Below, in pieces: positions 44,536-55,167 of a stretch of 64,000 nt of DNA. The notes below the pieces were generated by a model that saw nothing but the letters and a program-made list of their open reading frames with translations, was not told the origin of the DNA and ran no database searches. This DNA comes from Xenoacremonium recifei (taxonomy: Eukaryota; Ascomycota; Sordariomycetes; Hypocreales; Nectriaceae): NCBI GenBank assembly GCA_012184525.1, contig WOFQ01000011.1, forward strand, positions 496,001 through 560,000, written 5' to 3'. Each line of letters begins with the position of its first letter. Position 1 is the first letter of the stretch. The position numbers were made by a program, and so were the translations under genes.

Positions 44536-46086
44536 ATGGCGGCTCTCCCCAGCGACTTCATCTGGGGCTTTGCCACGGCTGCGTAAGTTGTCTAGCCCTT
44601 CGCGCCAGACCCGGTCCTATAGCTAAACATCACCAGGTACCAGGTTGAGGGCTCTATCGAGAAAGATGGCCGTGGCCCCTCTATTTGGGATACCTTTTGT
44701 GCAAAGCCCGGCAAGATCGCCGATGGCTCCTCAGGCGTCGTGGCTTGCGATTCTTACAACCGTACCGGCGAAGATATCTCGCTGCTCAAGTCGCTTGGCG
44801 CTCAAGCTTACCGTTTCTCGCTGTCGTGGTCACGCATCATCCCACTGGGTGGCCGTAACGACCCCATAAACCAGGCTGGATTGGACCACTACCGCCGCTT
44901 CGTCGACGGACTGCTTGAAGCGGGTATTACGCCTTTCATCACGCTTTTGCACTGGGATGTGCCCGATGAGTTGGACAAGCGCTATGGCGGACTGCTGAAC
45001 CGCACCGAGTTTCCGCTTGACTTTGAGCATTACGCCCGCGTTGTCTTCGAGGGCATCCCGCGCTGCAAGAACTGGATCACGTTCAACGAGCCCTGGTGCT
45101 CGTCTATCCTTGGTTACAACAATGGCTCGTTCGCCCCGGGTCATACGTCAGACCGCACCAAGTCCCCTGTGGGCGATTCGGCTCGCGAGTGTTGGATTGT
45201 CGGCCACAACCTGCTCGTTGCCCACGGCCGCGCTGTCAAGGCATACCGCGATGACTTCAAGGCTGCCAACGGCGGTGAGATTGGCATCGTGCTAAACGGT
45301 GACGCTACTTACCCCTGGGACGCCACGGATCCCCTCGACGTCGAGGCCGCTAATCGCAAGATCGAGTTTGCCATCTCTTGGTTCGCCGACCCTATTTACT
45401 TGGGCGAGTACCCAGCTTCAATGCGTCGCCAGTTGGGCGACCGCCTGCCAACCTTTACACCCGAGGAGCTGGCCCTGGTAAAGGGCTCGAACGACTTTTA
45501 TGGCATGAACCACTATACGGCCAACTATGTGCGCCACCTCGAAGGCGAACCCCCCGCGGAAGACTTCCTCGGTAACCTCGAGCTGCTCTTCTACAACCGT
45601 CGTGGCGATTGCATTGGTCCCGAGACGCAATCGACGTGGCTGCGGCCCTGCGCGCCTGGTTTCCGGGATCTGCTGGTGTGGCTGAGCAAGCGTTACGGAT
45701 ATCCCAAGATCTATGTCACAGAAAGCGGCACGAGTATTCTGGGTGAGAACGATATGACTCGCGAGCAGATCATAAAGGACGACTTCCGCCTGCAGTACTA
45801 CGATGACTATGTACGCGCCATGGCTACGGCGTCTGCGTTAGACGGCGTTAACGTGCGCGGTTACTTTGCTTGGTCGCTGATGGACAACTTTGAGTGGGCT
45901 GAGGGCTACGAGACGCGTTTTGGGGTATGTTACGTTGACTATGAGAACGGGCAAAAGCGATATCCCAAGAAGAGCGCCTGGCACCTGGCGCCGCTATTTG
46001 ATAGCCTAGTGCGCAAGGATGAGAAGCCCAAGGCTCTACCAATTAAGACGAATGGGGATATAAACGGCGAGAAGAAGACGGAATGA
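44536..46086 (+). CDS. beta-glucosidase, glycoside hydrolase family 1, intracellular
   Basis: Two exons: 44536-44582 and 44637-46086, 498 aa; the intron splits the Ala codon of ATAAYQVEG. It hydrolyses beta-linked glucosides such as cellobiose with retention of configuration. GH1 motifs: FIWGFATAAYQVEG at the N-terminus, WDTFC, SYNRTGEDISLLKSLGAQAYRFSLSWSRIIP, LLHWDVPDEL, the acid/base Glu167 in WITFNEPW, NHYTANYV, and the nucleophile Glu378 in IYVTESGTSI. Near the C-terminus is GYFAWSLMDNFEWAEGYETRFG. The residue after the nucleophile is Ser where most family members have Asn. There is no signal peptide, so the enzyme is cytosolic, as in Trichoderma BGL2-type enzymes that act on imported cellobiose and can transglycosylate. 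The last ~20 residues are Lys-rich. Secure assignment. Confidence 0.96.
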
Positions 46087-46312
46087 GACCATATACATAG
46101 AGACGAATACCCCAGTGTTTTTCTTGAAGATAAGTGTGAGAGGACGAATTTAAAGGGGGTCGACGGGGATTACACTCCTTTGTATGAGACGCGTATCTAT
46201 ACATTATACGGGGTATATTCAGAGATGAACATTTGGATGTTACGGCAGGTCTAAATGCTATTTATTTTTTACGTTGCGTTACGTCATGGTCTCATATCCA
46301 ATAATATGTTAG

Positions 46313-47704
46313 CTATTGGCTGCTCTCATGATCTTGTTGAAGAGAGTCGCCGTCGTCACCTCCTTCCTCAACTTCTTCCTCCTTCTTTCTCTTTCGCAAA
46401 TACCAACGGAATATGTACACTACAATCTGCGCCATGAACACCTGTTCGATGGTGTAAAGGAGCACGGGAATCTCGATATACGCTTGTGTCATGTTGTCGG
46501 CGCGATGCCACATGGCACTGACTAAAGGGATTCCTAGGCTGGTCGTCTTGGCCGCGCCGCAGAAGCATACGGCGATGGTCTGCTCGCGAGACATGCGTCT
46601 GGGCTTCAGGGGTTTTGGAAGAGCGTCGACTAGAGCGAGGGGCGGCCGTGCTGCGTAGAAGCAAATGATTGTGAAGACGATGTAAAGGGCTACGTTGATG
46701 AAGACGTTGAAGATGATGGAGCTCGCGGGCAACTGGAGGAGGGCTCCGGTGCCAAACGCCCCGGAGAAAGTAGTCCTGTTTGATGTGAGCCCCTGAGCAG
46801 AGCCCCTTAAACTCAGGAGGCAAGACACAAACTCACCATACGAGCAGGATCAGACACAGCGTCGACACCTTGGCCAACTTCAACCTTGCCAACCACTTGA
46901 CCGTGGCGTCTTCCCACGCCCACCGCACACCCTGGCCAACCCCCAGCGGCAGCACAACACTCAGCGCCAACTGCTTCGCCACGTCGGCGTACATGGTGCC
47001 CAGACTAGCCGGACTGGCCGGACGCCAGTCGTCGAAGGCATGCTGGCGCGGCATGAGGCCAAAGATTAGTAGCGGGGAGAGGAACGCCCCCGCGACGTTG
47101 CCCAGCACGACGGACACAATGGCAGCAGCGTCGTCGCCGCCGGCTGCGCGCGTCATGACCACGTTGGAGGCGATGGTGGTGGGCAAGCAGGCGGTGACGA
47201 GCAGGCCCACGAGGAGGGGCAGGGCGGGTGTGCGGGAGGAGAGTGTGCCGGCGGCGAGGGCGATCTGGACGATGGCTGTGTGCGGTGTAAGTGAAGGTAT
47301 CGCGAGGGGGCTGTAAAGGGGCGAAGTATACCGAGGACAAACGCCGGGATGACGGCGAAGCTCATGCCCTGCACCACGATGTGAAGACGCCAGTTGGTGA
47401 AATTGCTGCGCAGCTTCGCAGGCGAGAGCTGCAGTCCGCTGACGAGGAAGATGAAGGCCACAGCGCCGTACAGGATGCTGTACTCAGACCTAATAGTGCC
47501 GCCACGCTCCGCAACCCCTGAGCCACCACTTCGTCAGCGAGACAATTTCTCAACACAGCCATGGGAGGACTTACACGGGAAGTAATATCCCAAGACGCAC
47601 GCCACGCCAAAGCCGATGATTAGGTACTGGGCGAGCACGAAGGAAGCCAGCTTCTTGGTCCATCGACGCGCCGCCTGGGCGTGAGTCTCTGGCTCAGCGG
47701 ACAT
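46313..47704 (-). CDS. RCH1: SBF-like membrane transporter, Rch1/SLC10A7 group
   Basis: Four exons: 47704-47575, 47517-47332, 47275-46837 and 46775-46313; 405 aa. It belongs to the sodium/bile-acid-cotransporter-like fold. Exon 1 gives ARRWTKKLASFVLAQYLIIGFGVACVLGYYFP and exon 2 continues with GGTIRSEYSILYGAVAFIFLVSGLQL, the diagnostic opening of the Rch1/SLC10A7 group; further marks are LVGLLVTACLPTTIASNVVMTRAAGGDDAAA, GNVAGAFLSPLL, MSREQTIAVCFCGAAKTTSLGIPLVSAMW and the closing helix LYTIEQVFMAQIVVYIF. I count about ten hydrophobic segments. Yeast-type Rch1 dampens plasma-membrane Ca2+ uptake; animal SLC10A7 affects calcium and Golgi glycosylation. The exon 1 donor was set to GTAAGT at 47574 because the overlapping GTGTAA site breaks the frame. 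The last ~25 residues are acidic and cytosolic. Ligand is not known. Confidence 0.93.
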
Positions 47705-48497
47705 GGAGAGCAGCAGGCCGTCATGACGAGAGCCGCAGCGACGGAAAGAAAAGTAAAGTCGGAGATGGTTGTCGGCGAGCGAGTGCTTCCTTATCCTGCC
47801 AGGCCGGGAAGAAGCGCGAGGCTCCGATCTGCCTCCCCACCGGTAAAGCTCCGTGTCCGGACTATTGCCGTCATCACCACTTTTAGTCTGTGATGTCGTT
47901 TCCTCGGGGTTCGGCTAATGGTGACAGACGCCGAAGGATTGCTAGTGTTGATGGTGATAAGAGATGAAGACATGAGGATTGTATGAGGATCATGCATGCG
48001 GGGAGCCAACAAGATGGTAGGTAGGTAGGTAGTTATTAATTACTGCAACAGTGCATGGGCATATATCAAGTATGCGTCTCTGGATCACATACAAAATAGC
48101 GTGATGATAAACAACTCCGCCTCTCGCGTTGAACAAAGACGCCTTTTCCTCTCTCTCGCTCTCAACACGTCTAATACCCAACCATCAACCCCGTCCATCC
48201 AGCGGGACACTTTGCCAGACAGGAAAAAACAAAAGGAAAAACCCAAAACGCCATGCGATGCCCCCGTGGTATCAAATGTGAAACTGAAGAGGAGCAAAGG
48301 AAAAGCCAAGGCCGGGAAACTGAAAAGGGGAATTTGAGGTACGGTAAACTCGTGGGGAGAGGCAGTGTTGAGGAGAAGTAACACGCCAGCTCCGTCTTCG
48401 TCAACGAGGATTAAAGCGATGGTACTGCAAATAGAGATGACAAATGAAGTCGTGGGAAGTGAAGAAAGAAATAGAGGTAGAGTGAGTTCGTGATAGG
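47705..48497. other. intergenic, Rch1-like promoter / ERF4-like 3' flank
   Basis: About 0.8 kb with no recognised gene. It contains a GGTA tetramer repeat (48016-48032). Short frames at 48085-48404 overlap on both strands. Confidence 0.55.
48016..48032. repeat. tetranucleotide microsatellite (GGTA)n
   Basis: Four consecutive GGTA-type units in non-coding DNA between the Rch1-like promoter and the ERF4-like gene. Confidence 0.75.
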
Positions 48498-50533
48498 TTA
48501 GGACAGCATCGTGAGAGCTGGCCCAGGTTCCAGGGGTAATGCTGTTAGTGAACCGCCTGCGCTTGTGCTCGGGGCTCGGGCAACTTCAGGATCGGGGATT
48601 TGAATATCAAGCTATCAAACCGTGGTTAGCAATTTCACTCAGTGAATAGGACTTGGACGTCTTACTGTCATGTAGCCCGTCCTTCGAAGGGGCACAAGTT
48701 TGGGAGCCAGCGTGCCGTCATCTGACGCCATCGTCTTCTCCATCTCGATATTCCACTTGTCGATCCAGGCCTCGAGGTTGCGCAGCCGCGACTTAAGCCC
48801 CGTCATGCCAAAGTCGTCCCAGAGCCAGCCCGTAGCCAGCCCAATAACGCTGTCCAGGATGTTTCGGAAGCTGAAGGGGTTGAAGGCGGGAATGAGCTCG
48901 CGGTTGATCTTGTCGATGATGCGGCGGAATTCTTGTTCTGAGAGGCCTGCGGGATCCAGGATCTCGGGGTAGAGGTTGGAGAAGGTGGGAGCGAGGTCGC
49001 CCTCGAGCAGCCAGTCTCTCCGGATGCGGATGATGCGGGTGGTGAGGTACTCGGCCGAGTCCATGGGCACATGGGGATTCAGGTGAGGGTAGCACGGATG
49101 GAGGGGTCCCCATTCGCCGCCGGCATCGGGCTCAACGTCCTCGCCCATGATGGACGAGTTGGACGACGACAGCGCCGACCCGATGCCGCCCTCCGAAACG
49201 TTAGAGATGCGGGGATCCATGATGTCCGGCCCGCGCTCCAGGTCCCGCGAGTAGGACCGCCGCTGGGCGGTATCTTCTGACGGCGCCATGACGGCCTTGC
49301 CCTTGCCCTTGTCGAGCTTCCTCGGGAAGTCTACAAACGTTCCCTCCTGCAGAGGCCGCGTGCTCGGCCCTGCTTCCTCGGTATCGGCGGCGGCACGGGG
49401 CGTCAGCGTGTGAGGACGCTTCTCGTCGTGGGAGGCACGGATGGAGACGGACCGGGGTAAGCTGATGCGCTGGTCGGTGCTGGCGCGGCTCTCGATCTGG
49501 ATGCTGGCGCGGGTGGACGCAGAGTGTCGGGTCTGGCGCTGCTCGGGGAGTGTGAGGAGCGGATAGTCGCCGGAGCCGGAGCCGATGCCTGAGGGATCGG
49601 TGTTGTCCCGTCGATCGAGGGTAGGATGGCGGAGCGGTACAGCCGGGGGCGGAGGAGTCGAGGTGCGGCGCTGGCGGGAAGGCTGGGACAGGTGAGGGCG
49701 AGGAGTCGAGTTTGTAGGGTTCCAGAGCCGGGCGGCTGAGAGTCGTCGACGGCGCGAGGAGGAATTGCCGCCACGGGTTCGGAAGGGGGAGTGTCGAAAG
49801 GAGAGGTCTGTGTGGTGGTGGTGGTGGTGATGATGGTGATGGTGGTTGTCAGGGCGCTTAGAGGAGGAAGAGGCGGCGGCTAGATATGGCTCGGTCGTAG
49901 CTGCTGCTGCTGCTGCTGCCGATGATGATGACTTGCCGGGCTGCTGGAGAGACGGCTCGGGAAGTCGAGGAGGAGACGGAGGAGACCTGACAGCGCCGGC
50001 GGGGGCAGCATCTAGAGCAGCGGGAGCATCTAGGGAGGCCGAGGCGGACGGCGAGGGACGCGCGCGGGAGGATTGAGGATCCGTGGGAGAGACGGGATCG
50101 GCACGGCCGCCGCCGAGACGACCGCGCTGGCGAGGTATGGCGGCGACGACGAGGACGCTGTCGGAGGCTGTACTAGCAGCCGCTGTACTTGTAGGCGAGG
50201 AGAAGCGTGTCTCAGAGTTGGAGAGAGGCTAGAGAGGAGGAGGAGGAGGAGGAGCGGCAGGGAGAGCGGAGAGTGCTGCTGCAGCAGACTATGCAGACGT
50301 GATTGGAGCTGGCGGGACACCTGCCGGAGGAGTTGAAGCTGGGATTTCTGCTGCTGCTGCCTCTGTCTTCGTGATCGCGATCGCTGCGAGTCGAGATTTC
50401 GTGGAGTCGTAGAGGTTCTGGTGGAGCGCCAGGAGAATTCGACGAGGCGAGCCCCAGGGAGCCAATCACAGGCGCCAATAGTAGGCGAGATCAGGGGACT
50501 CGGGTTAGCGGTCGACGCCCCGAGACCCAGCAT
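48498..50533 (-). CDS. ERF4: ERF4-like protein, subunit of Ras palmitoyltransferase (Golgin-A7/ERF4 domain)
   Basis: Proposed three exons: 50533-50321, 50228-48666 and 48611-48498; 629 aa. The ERF4/Golgin_A7 domain is in the C-terminal third: HLNPHVPMDSAEYLTTRIIRIRR, FSNLYPEILDPAGLSEQEFRRIIDKINREL, AFNPFSFRNILDSVIGLATGWLWDDFG. ERF4 (GCP16 in animals) supports the DHHC enzyme Erf2 that palmitoylates Ras at the ER/Golgi. The final intron (GTAAGA...ATAG) joins TGYMT to LDIQIPDPEVA. Upstream of the domain the frame is open without any ATG from 49290 back to a stop at 50229-50231, and reads as Ser/Pro-rich sequence with poly-His (around 49815-49848) and poly-Ala. That requires an upstream exon; I propose MLGLGASTANPSPL... 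at 50533 with a weak GTGTCC donor. The C-terminal half is secure; the first exon is tentative. A shorter product from 49289 (MAPSED) is possible. Confidence 0.8.
49812..49848. repeat. GTG/GAT trinucleotide tract (poly-His codons of ERF4-like gene)
   Basis: On the minus strand the tract is (CAC/CAT)n and encodes about eleven consecutive His residues in the disordered N-terminal part of the ERF4-like protein. Confidence 0.75.
50233..50253. repeat. trinucleotide tract (AGG)n
   Basis: On the minus strand this is a (CCT)n polypyrimidine tract immediately 5' of the proposed acceptor CTAG of the ERF4-like gene, which supports that splice site. Confidence 0.7.
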
Positions 50534-50712
50534 TCTGGTTGACTCAAGCACTGTAAATCCTGGACTGCTGGGCTAGCAAAGGGCCTGGCAGTCAAGTCGT
50601 TTAAGAAGCACAGAAGGGTTGAAAGAGAGCAAGAAAATGTGATGCAGGGTCAAAGAGGGCTAGAAGGCCAGACAGTCTGTCAACAGAGAATGCTGCCGCT
50701 GCCGCTTCTTAC

Positions 50713-50743
50713 GCTCAGCTCAGCTCAGCTCGGCTCAGCTCAG
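50713..50743. repeat. pentanucleotide microsatellite (GCTCA)n
   Basis: Six GCTCA-type units, one carrying an A-to-G change (GCTCG), in non-coding DNA upstream of the ERF4-like gene. Confidence 0.75.
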
Positions 50744-50830
50744 ACATGACCTCTATCTCGTTTCCGCGTCGCGTCGCAATATTCAGCCAGTCCTTCTCCC
50801 CCGTCCGCCCGTCCCGTCCGCTGTGATATA

Positions 50831-50846
50831 TACGGAGTACGGAGTA
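50831..50846. repeat. overlapping double copy of nonamer TACGGAGTA
   Basis: Two TACGGAGTA nonamers overlap by two bases, giving a 7-base periodicity. The same nonamer occurs singly at 2210 (reverse), 17562 and 37904, always between genes. Confidence 0.8.
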
Positions 50847-51672
50847 TACGCCCGGACGGACCTCCTGTGACGCAACACCTGAAGCCAGCGCAGCCAGTGC
50901 CTGAGATTGGGCTGGACGGATGGATGCAGCCCGGAAACCTGTCAAGACGGACGCCTTTCTTCTTTTGTGGCTATTGGTTAGACTTGAGTGGCGTCACTCG
51001 TTCCGCGCGGGCCCGTCTCAGCTCGGGAGACTCCTGAAGAGGTGGCGAGGCGCACGGTGAAGCGCTGGGAGTCGCATCATGCTCACCCTGCATGAAGACG
51101 TCTTTATGGTCTGCCAGCTCATCGCATCGCTTTCCCCTGAAAAAAGATGGGATGAATCTGTTCCGGGGTTGCGGCCCAACAAGCAAGCAAACAGCAATCC
51201 CCTGACTAGTGAGCCGGCGTGGACCCCCAAGTCGAGATCGAGTTCAGGGGTATTCCGTAATGAGGCGTCGTGGCTAAGAATATTCCCAGCATTATGACCT
51301 CATATGTGCTCCTATATTCTACAGGGCACAGACAAGCTGTTTATTTTCGCTTGTTGTTTGTCTGCCAGGAGCCGTCGGCTCGGGACTTACACGAGCAAAC
51401 CGAAGCCACGCTCCCGGGTCAGATGAGATCCCGTTTGATGACTCTGTGAAACTCGACGACCGACGCCTGACCAGATGAGCTCAGATGTTCGAGGTCTCTG
51501 TATTACTCTTGGGCTCACAGCGTTGCATTACCTGACAAGTTGCGGTAGTAGCACAGATCGCAGGGCTTTGCTGGTGAGTGCCATAGTACGCACAACAGCT
51601 AAACCCGATTCAGTCAGCCACTTCTCCCGCCTTTAACACGGGCAGCAAGAGTCAATTTTCCCTGCCTAATAA

Positions 51673-51740
51673 AGGTTGGGGTTCGGGTTATAGTTAGGTG
51701 CTTGGGTTAGGGGAGGTGAGTATTAGGGGTATAGTTAGGC
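51673..51740. repeat. degenerate telomere-like tract
   Basis: The plus strand contains GGTTGGGGTTCGGGTTATAGTTAGG followed by GGGTTAGGGGAGG and ATTAGGGG/TAGTTAGG variants, a degenerate TTAGGG-like pattern about 68 bases long. Similar in kind to 37591-37650. Function unknown. Confidence 0.45.
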
Positions 51741-52216
51741 GTTCAAAGTGTTCACGAATTTCAGCTCAGGTCCCGGCGCTGAACGGGATGCTCCGGTTGC
51801 TGGACCCGATAATTGTCCGATGTTCGGGCGGCAGATTGCGGCACTCCCGGCGGCACTATTCATGCACAGGCGGAATTGATTGTGCAGGAGCCGGCACTCG
51901 GAAAAATGAGCGGTGTTAGTCAACGTGTGATTATTCAGGGACAATTGACCGCTGAGCAAAGCCTTGCAAAGACTTCTACGGACAGTGCCCAAAAAAGGAA
52001 AAACACATGAAAACTCGGTCCCGTTCCACTGACGATGGAGGCATTTGCACAACCAGTGTTGAATCGTACGAGAATCGAGAACTCGCTGGTTCCTCGACGC
52101 CTTTCCTAGTGAGGGATGGCCACCGTGCGCACCCGTGGGAGTTGTCCAAAGCCATTTGGAATAATTAGTCGAGAGTTCGATCCAGTGCGAAAGCGAGCGA
52201 ATACGCCCCAGCCCAG

Positions 52217-52368
52217 CCAATGACAGACAACGTAAATCAGCAGAAAAGTGACACTTCCCCAGCCATGCACGCCCTGGCGGTGCGAGCATGTGGCACTGGC
52301 TGCTAGTCGGGCTCTCCGCAAAGCCGCGATTGGCAGAGCCTCCGTTCCTACAGGCCGGTGGAGCCAAT
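52217..52368. promoter_or_regulatory. three CCAAT boxes upstream of ALAS
   Basis: CCAAT occurs at 52217-52221 and 52364-52368, and its reverse ATTGG at 52329-52333, 300-450 bases upstream of the ALAS start. CCAAT-binding complex control of heme genes is established in fungi; occupancy here is inference. Confidence 0.45.
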
Positions 52369-52666
52369 CCCGAGACACCGAAACGTTCTCTCGTCTTCTC
52401 CGCCGCCTTCTGTCTGTTCTCTTTCTTCCCTTTCTTACTCACTCACTCACCTCCACAGAGACAATTGACCTTGGCTCTGTCTTTCTGCTGCTTTGATCGT
52501 TCGTGTCAACGAGCGAGCGAACACACTTCGATTGTGGTCCTCCCTGCCTGTTTTGCCGCTTGTCGCTACCCCTCCGCATTCCCGTCTTTTTTTCTGCACC
52601 TTGCCCCTCGCGTTCATCCCGACGAAACCGCCTTGCATCTCGACGAAATCGCCCAATTGAGTCACC

Positions 52667-54581
52667 ATGGATAGCGTCCTTCGTCAGTCCAAGGCCATGT
52701 GCCCCTTCTTGAAGACGGCATCGCCTGCTACTCTCCGCGCCCTGTCGACCTCGGCTCGCCCCCAGGTTGCCCATGCGCCGGTGCCCTCGCCCTCCCCCTG
52801 TGGCGGCACCATGTCCAAGCTGCAGCTTCTTGCTGGCCGCTGCCCCGTCATGGGCAAGGCTCTGGCTGTCCAGGCGACCAAGTATGGTGCTGGTGCTGCC
52901 TCGTTCCGGGCTTTCTCTGGTCATGCCAAGACGGGCAAGGCCAAGATTCACACGAGCCGCAACCGCGAGGCCCAGCCGCTTGAGGGCCGTCTCTTTGAGC
53001 ATCGCGACAAGGGTATGTTTAGCCATATCGTATCGCTACTCTATATCATGCATACTGACATTGTTCGTAGCTCATGCTCCCCCTGGTGTTGCTCATCGAA
53101 AGGCCGCTGCCTCCCATGCTACCCCGGCTACCGACAACTCTGTCGGCAAGTTCAACTACGAGGGCTTCTACGATGCTGAGCTGGAAAAGAAGCACAAGGA
53201 CAAGTCATACCGCTACTTCAACAACATCAACCGACTTGCCAAGGAGTTCCCTCGCGCCCACATGGCCAACCGGGAGGAACGAGTTACGGTGTGGTGCGCC
53301 AACGACTATCTGGGCATGGGCCGAAACAAACATGTCTTGAACAAAATGCATGAGACCCTCGAGGAGTATGGTGCCGGTGCGGGAGGAACTCGAAATATTT
53401 CTGGCCACAACCGACACGCTGTAGAGCTCGAAGGAACGCTGGCCAAGTTGCATGCCAAGGAGGCTGCTTTGGTCTTCAGTTCCTGCTACGTCGCCAACGA
53501 TGCGACCCTGGCGACTCTGGGCAGCAAGATGCCCGACTGTGTCATCCTCTCGGATAGCCTGAATCACGCCTCCATGATCCAGGGCATTCGCCATTCTGGG
53601 ACTAAGAAGATTGTGTTCAAGCACAACGATGTGCAGGATCTGGAAGCCAAGTTGGCATCGCTGCCCCTGCACGTCCCCAAGATTATTGCATTCGAGTCGG
53701 TCTACAGCATGTGCGGCTCAATTGGCCCCATTGAGGAGATTTGCGATCTTGCTGAGAAGTACGGCGCCATCACTTTCCTTGACGAAGTCCATGCTGTCGG
53801 CATGTACGGTCCTCACGGCGCTGGCGTCGCAGAGCATCTGGACTGGCAGGCGCATGTGGATGGTCGCCCCCAAGGAACCATTATGGACCGCATCGACATC
53901 ATCACCGGTACTCTGGGTAAGGCTTATGGCTGTGTGGGTGGATATATTGCCGGATCCGAGAAGTTGGTTGACATGATTCGATCCCTGGCCCCTGGCTTCA
54001 TCTTCACCACGTCTCTGCCCCCTGCGACTATGGCTGGAGCGAAGACTTCGATTGAATACCAGATGGACTACGATGGTGACCGCCGTCTTCAGCAATTGCA
54101 CACCCGGGCTGTCAAGGAGGCTATGAACGCCCGTGACATCCCCGTCATTCCCAACCCATCTCACATCATCCCCATCCTGGTCGGCAATGCGGAGCTTGCT
54201 AAGGCTGCATCTGATATGCTCCTCCAGGATTACCAGATCTACGTCCAGTCCATCAACTACCCCACGGTCCCTGTCGGTCAGGAGCGTCTTCGAATCACCC
54301 CCACGCCCGGCCACGTCAAGGAGTATCGCGACCAACTCGTCGAGGCTGTTGACGAGATCTGGACTCGCCTGGGCATCAAACGAACCTCCGAGTGGGCTGC
54401 CGAAGGCGGCTTCATCGGCGTCGGTGTCGAGGACAACGTCGAGGAGCCGCTGTGGACCGACAGGCAGCTGGGCATCGAGGAGGCGACCAAGGAGATCAAG
54501 GCTTCTGGTCACGCTGGTACCGGCTTCACCGATGCTCTTCTCGAGCGAGAGCAGCAGGCTCAAGTTGCCGCTGCGGCCTAA
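52667..54581 (+). CDS. HEM1: 5-aminolevulinate synthase, mitochondrial
   Basis: Two exons: 52667-53012 and 53071-54581, 618 aa. It condenses succinyl-CoA with glycine to 5-aminolevulinate, the first step of heme synthesis, in the mitochondrial matrix with PLP. The N-terminal ~80 residues form a presequence and hold two Cys-Pro motifs of the heme-regulatory type: C12-P13 (AMCPFL) and C59-P60 (RCPVM). The catalytic core starts near FNYEGFYDAELEKKHKDKSYR and shows WCANDYLGMGRN, GAGAGGTRNISGHNRHAVELE, ESVYSMCGSIGPIEEI, FLDEVHAVGMYG and ITGTLGKAYGCVGGY, with the Schiff-base Lys399. The C-terminal extension (~residues 535-618) after EYRDQLVEAVDEIW is a fungal feature. The start context CACCATGG is optimal. 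No other open frame in the window approaches its conservation; the antisense frames across it are compositional. Confidence 0.98.
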
Positions 54582-55167
54582 GTCTAAGGACATTCAGGCC
54601 TGGACCGCCGTGGAGCCTGTAATCGGCTGAGGTCCGCACCAGTTACATTCTATCAGCCCTTTTTTGGATTACCTTTTTGCCTGCTTCAGCCGAGACCGGC
54701 GAAGACATGGACATGAATACAATCTTGAATTGTCACGCATAAGCGTGGCCCCCCTATCATTTTTTTTCTTGGCCATTTGCTTCCAGTGATCTCTCGTGCA
54801 TTTATAACAATTATCTCATTTCTCAACAGATTCTTTCTGATCAATAGTGTGCTCATAACAGGCTTGGCTACCAGGATGTTGGTGTTTGGATGAGATAGAA
54901 ACGAGCGGAATATTATTGACCCAGGAGGAGCTAAACTACATTAGGCAAAAGGGGTCCGTTTCGGCGGCGAGACGGCCGGTTCCAACGGAGCACCGGATGG
55001 ACTTTTCAGCTCCGGCTCCGTTCCAGCTGCCAAGACGAGGCCATTCACACGCCATCCAACGTATCAAAGGGGAGCATCCGAGGACGCCGGGGGTGTAGAG
55101 CAGGGTTGATGGATCTCTCCTGCTTGAAGATGCCAGATTCGATTCCTGCTCCGTTTCTCCCTCCCCA
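54582..55167. other. intergenic, ALAS 3' flank / Zn2Cys6 regulator promoter
   Basis: It contains a T-rich tract at about 54758-54768 in the presumed ALAS 3' UTR. A sequence resembling a tRNA T-loop (ATTCGATTCC) near 55136 lacks the other arms. No gene was recognised. Confidence 0.55.

Larger units (their letters stand above)
50534..52666. other. 2.1 kb divergent intergenic region (ERF4-like / ALAS)
   Basis: No gene was recognised. It holds a CTCAG pentamer repeat (50713-50743), a doubled TACGGAGTA nonamer (50831-50846), a telomere-like tract (51673-51740), three CCAAT boxes (52217-52368) and a TCAC repeat (52437-52449) near the ALAS leader. A minus frame at 51735-52442 (235 codons) is noted under rejections. 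Confidence 0.55.

Noticed and set aside
51735..52442. 235-codon minus-strand frame upstream of ALAS
   Set aside because: Protein composition is unremarkable, it overlaps the ALAS promoter with its CCAAT boxes, and no motif or presequence is visible. An orphan gene cannot be excluded without transcripts.
52439..53026. 195-codon minus-strand frame
   Set aside because: It is antisense to the ALAS leader and exon 1 and has no recognisable features.
53718..54593. 291-codon minus-strand frame
   Set aside because: It is antisense to the highly conserved ALAS exon 2; the sense protein explains the region fully.
55100..55165. tRNA-like T-loop (ATTCGATTCC)
   Set aside because: The T-stem does not pair properly and no D-arm, anticodon arm or acceptor stem could be assembled around it.
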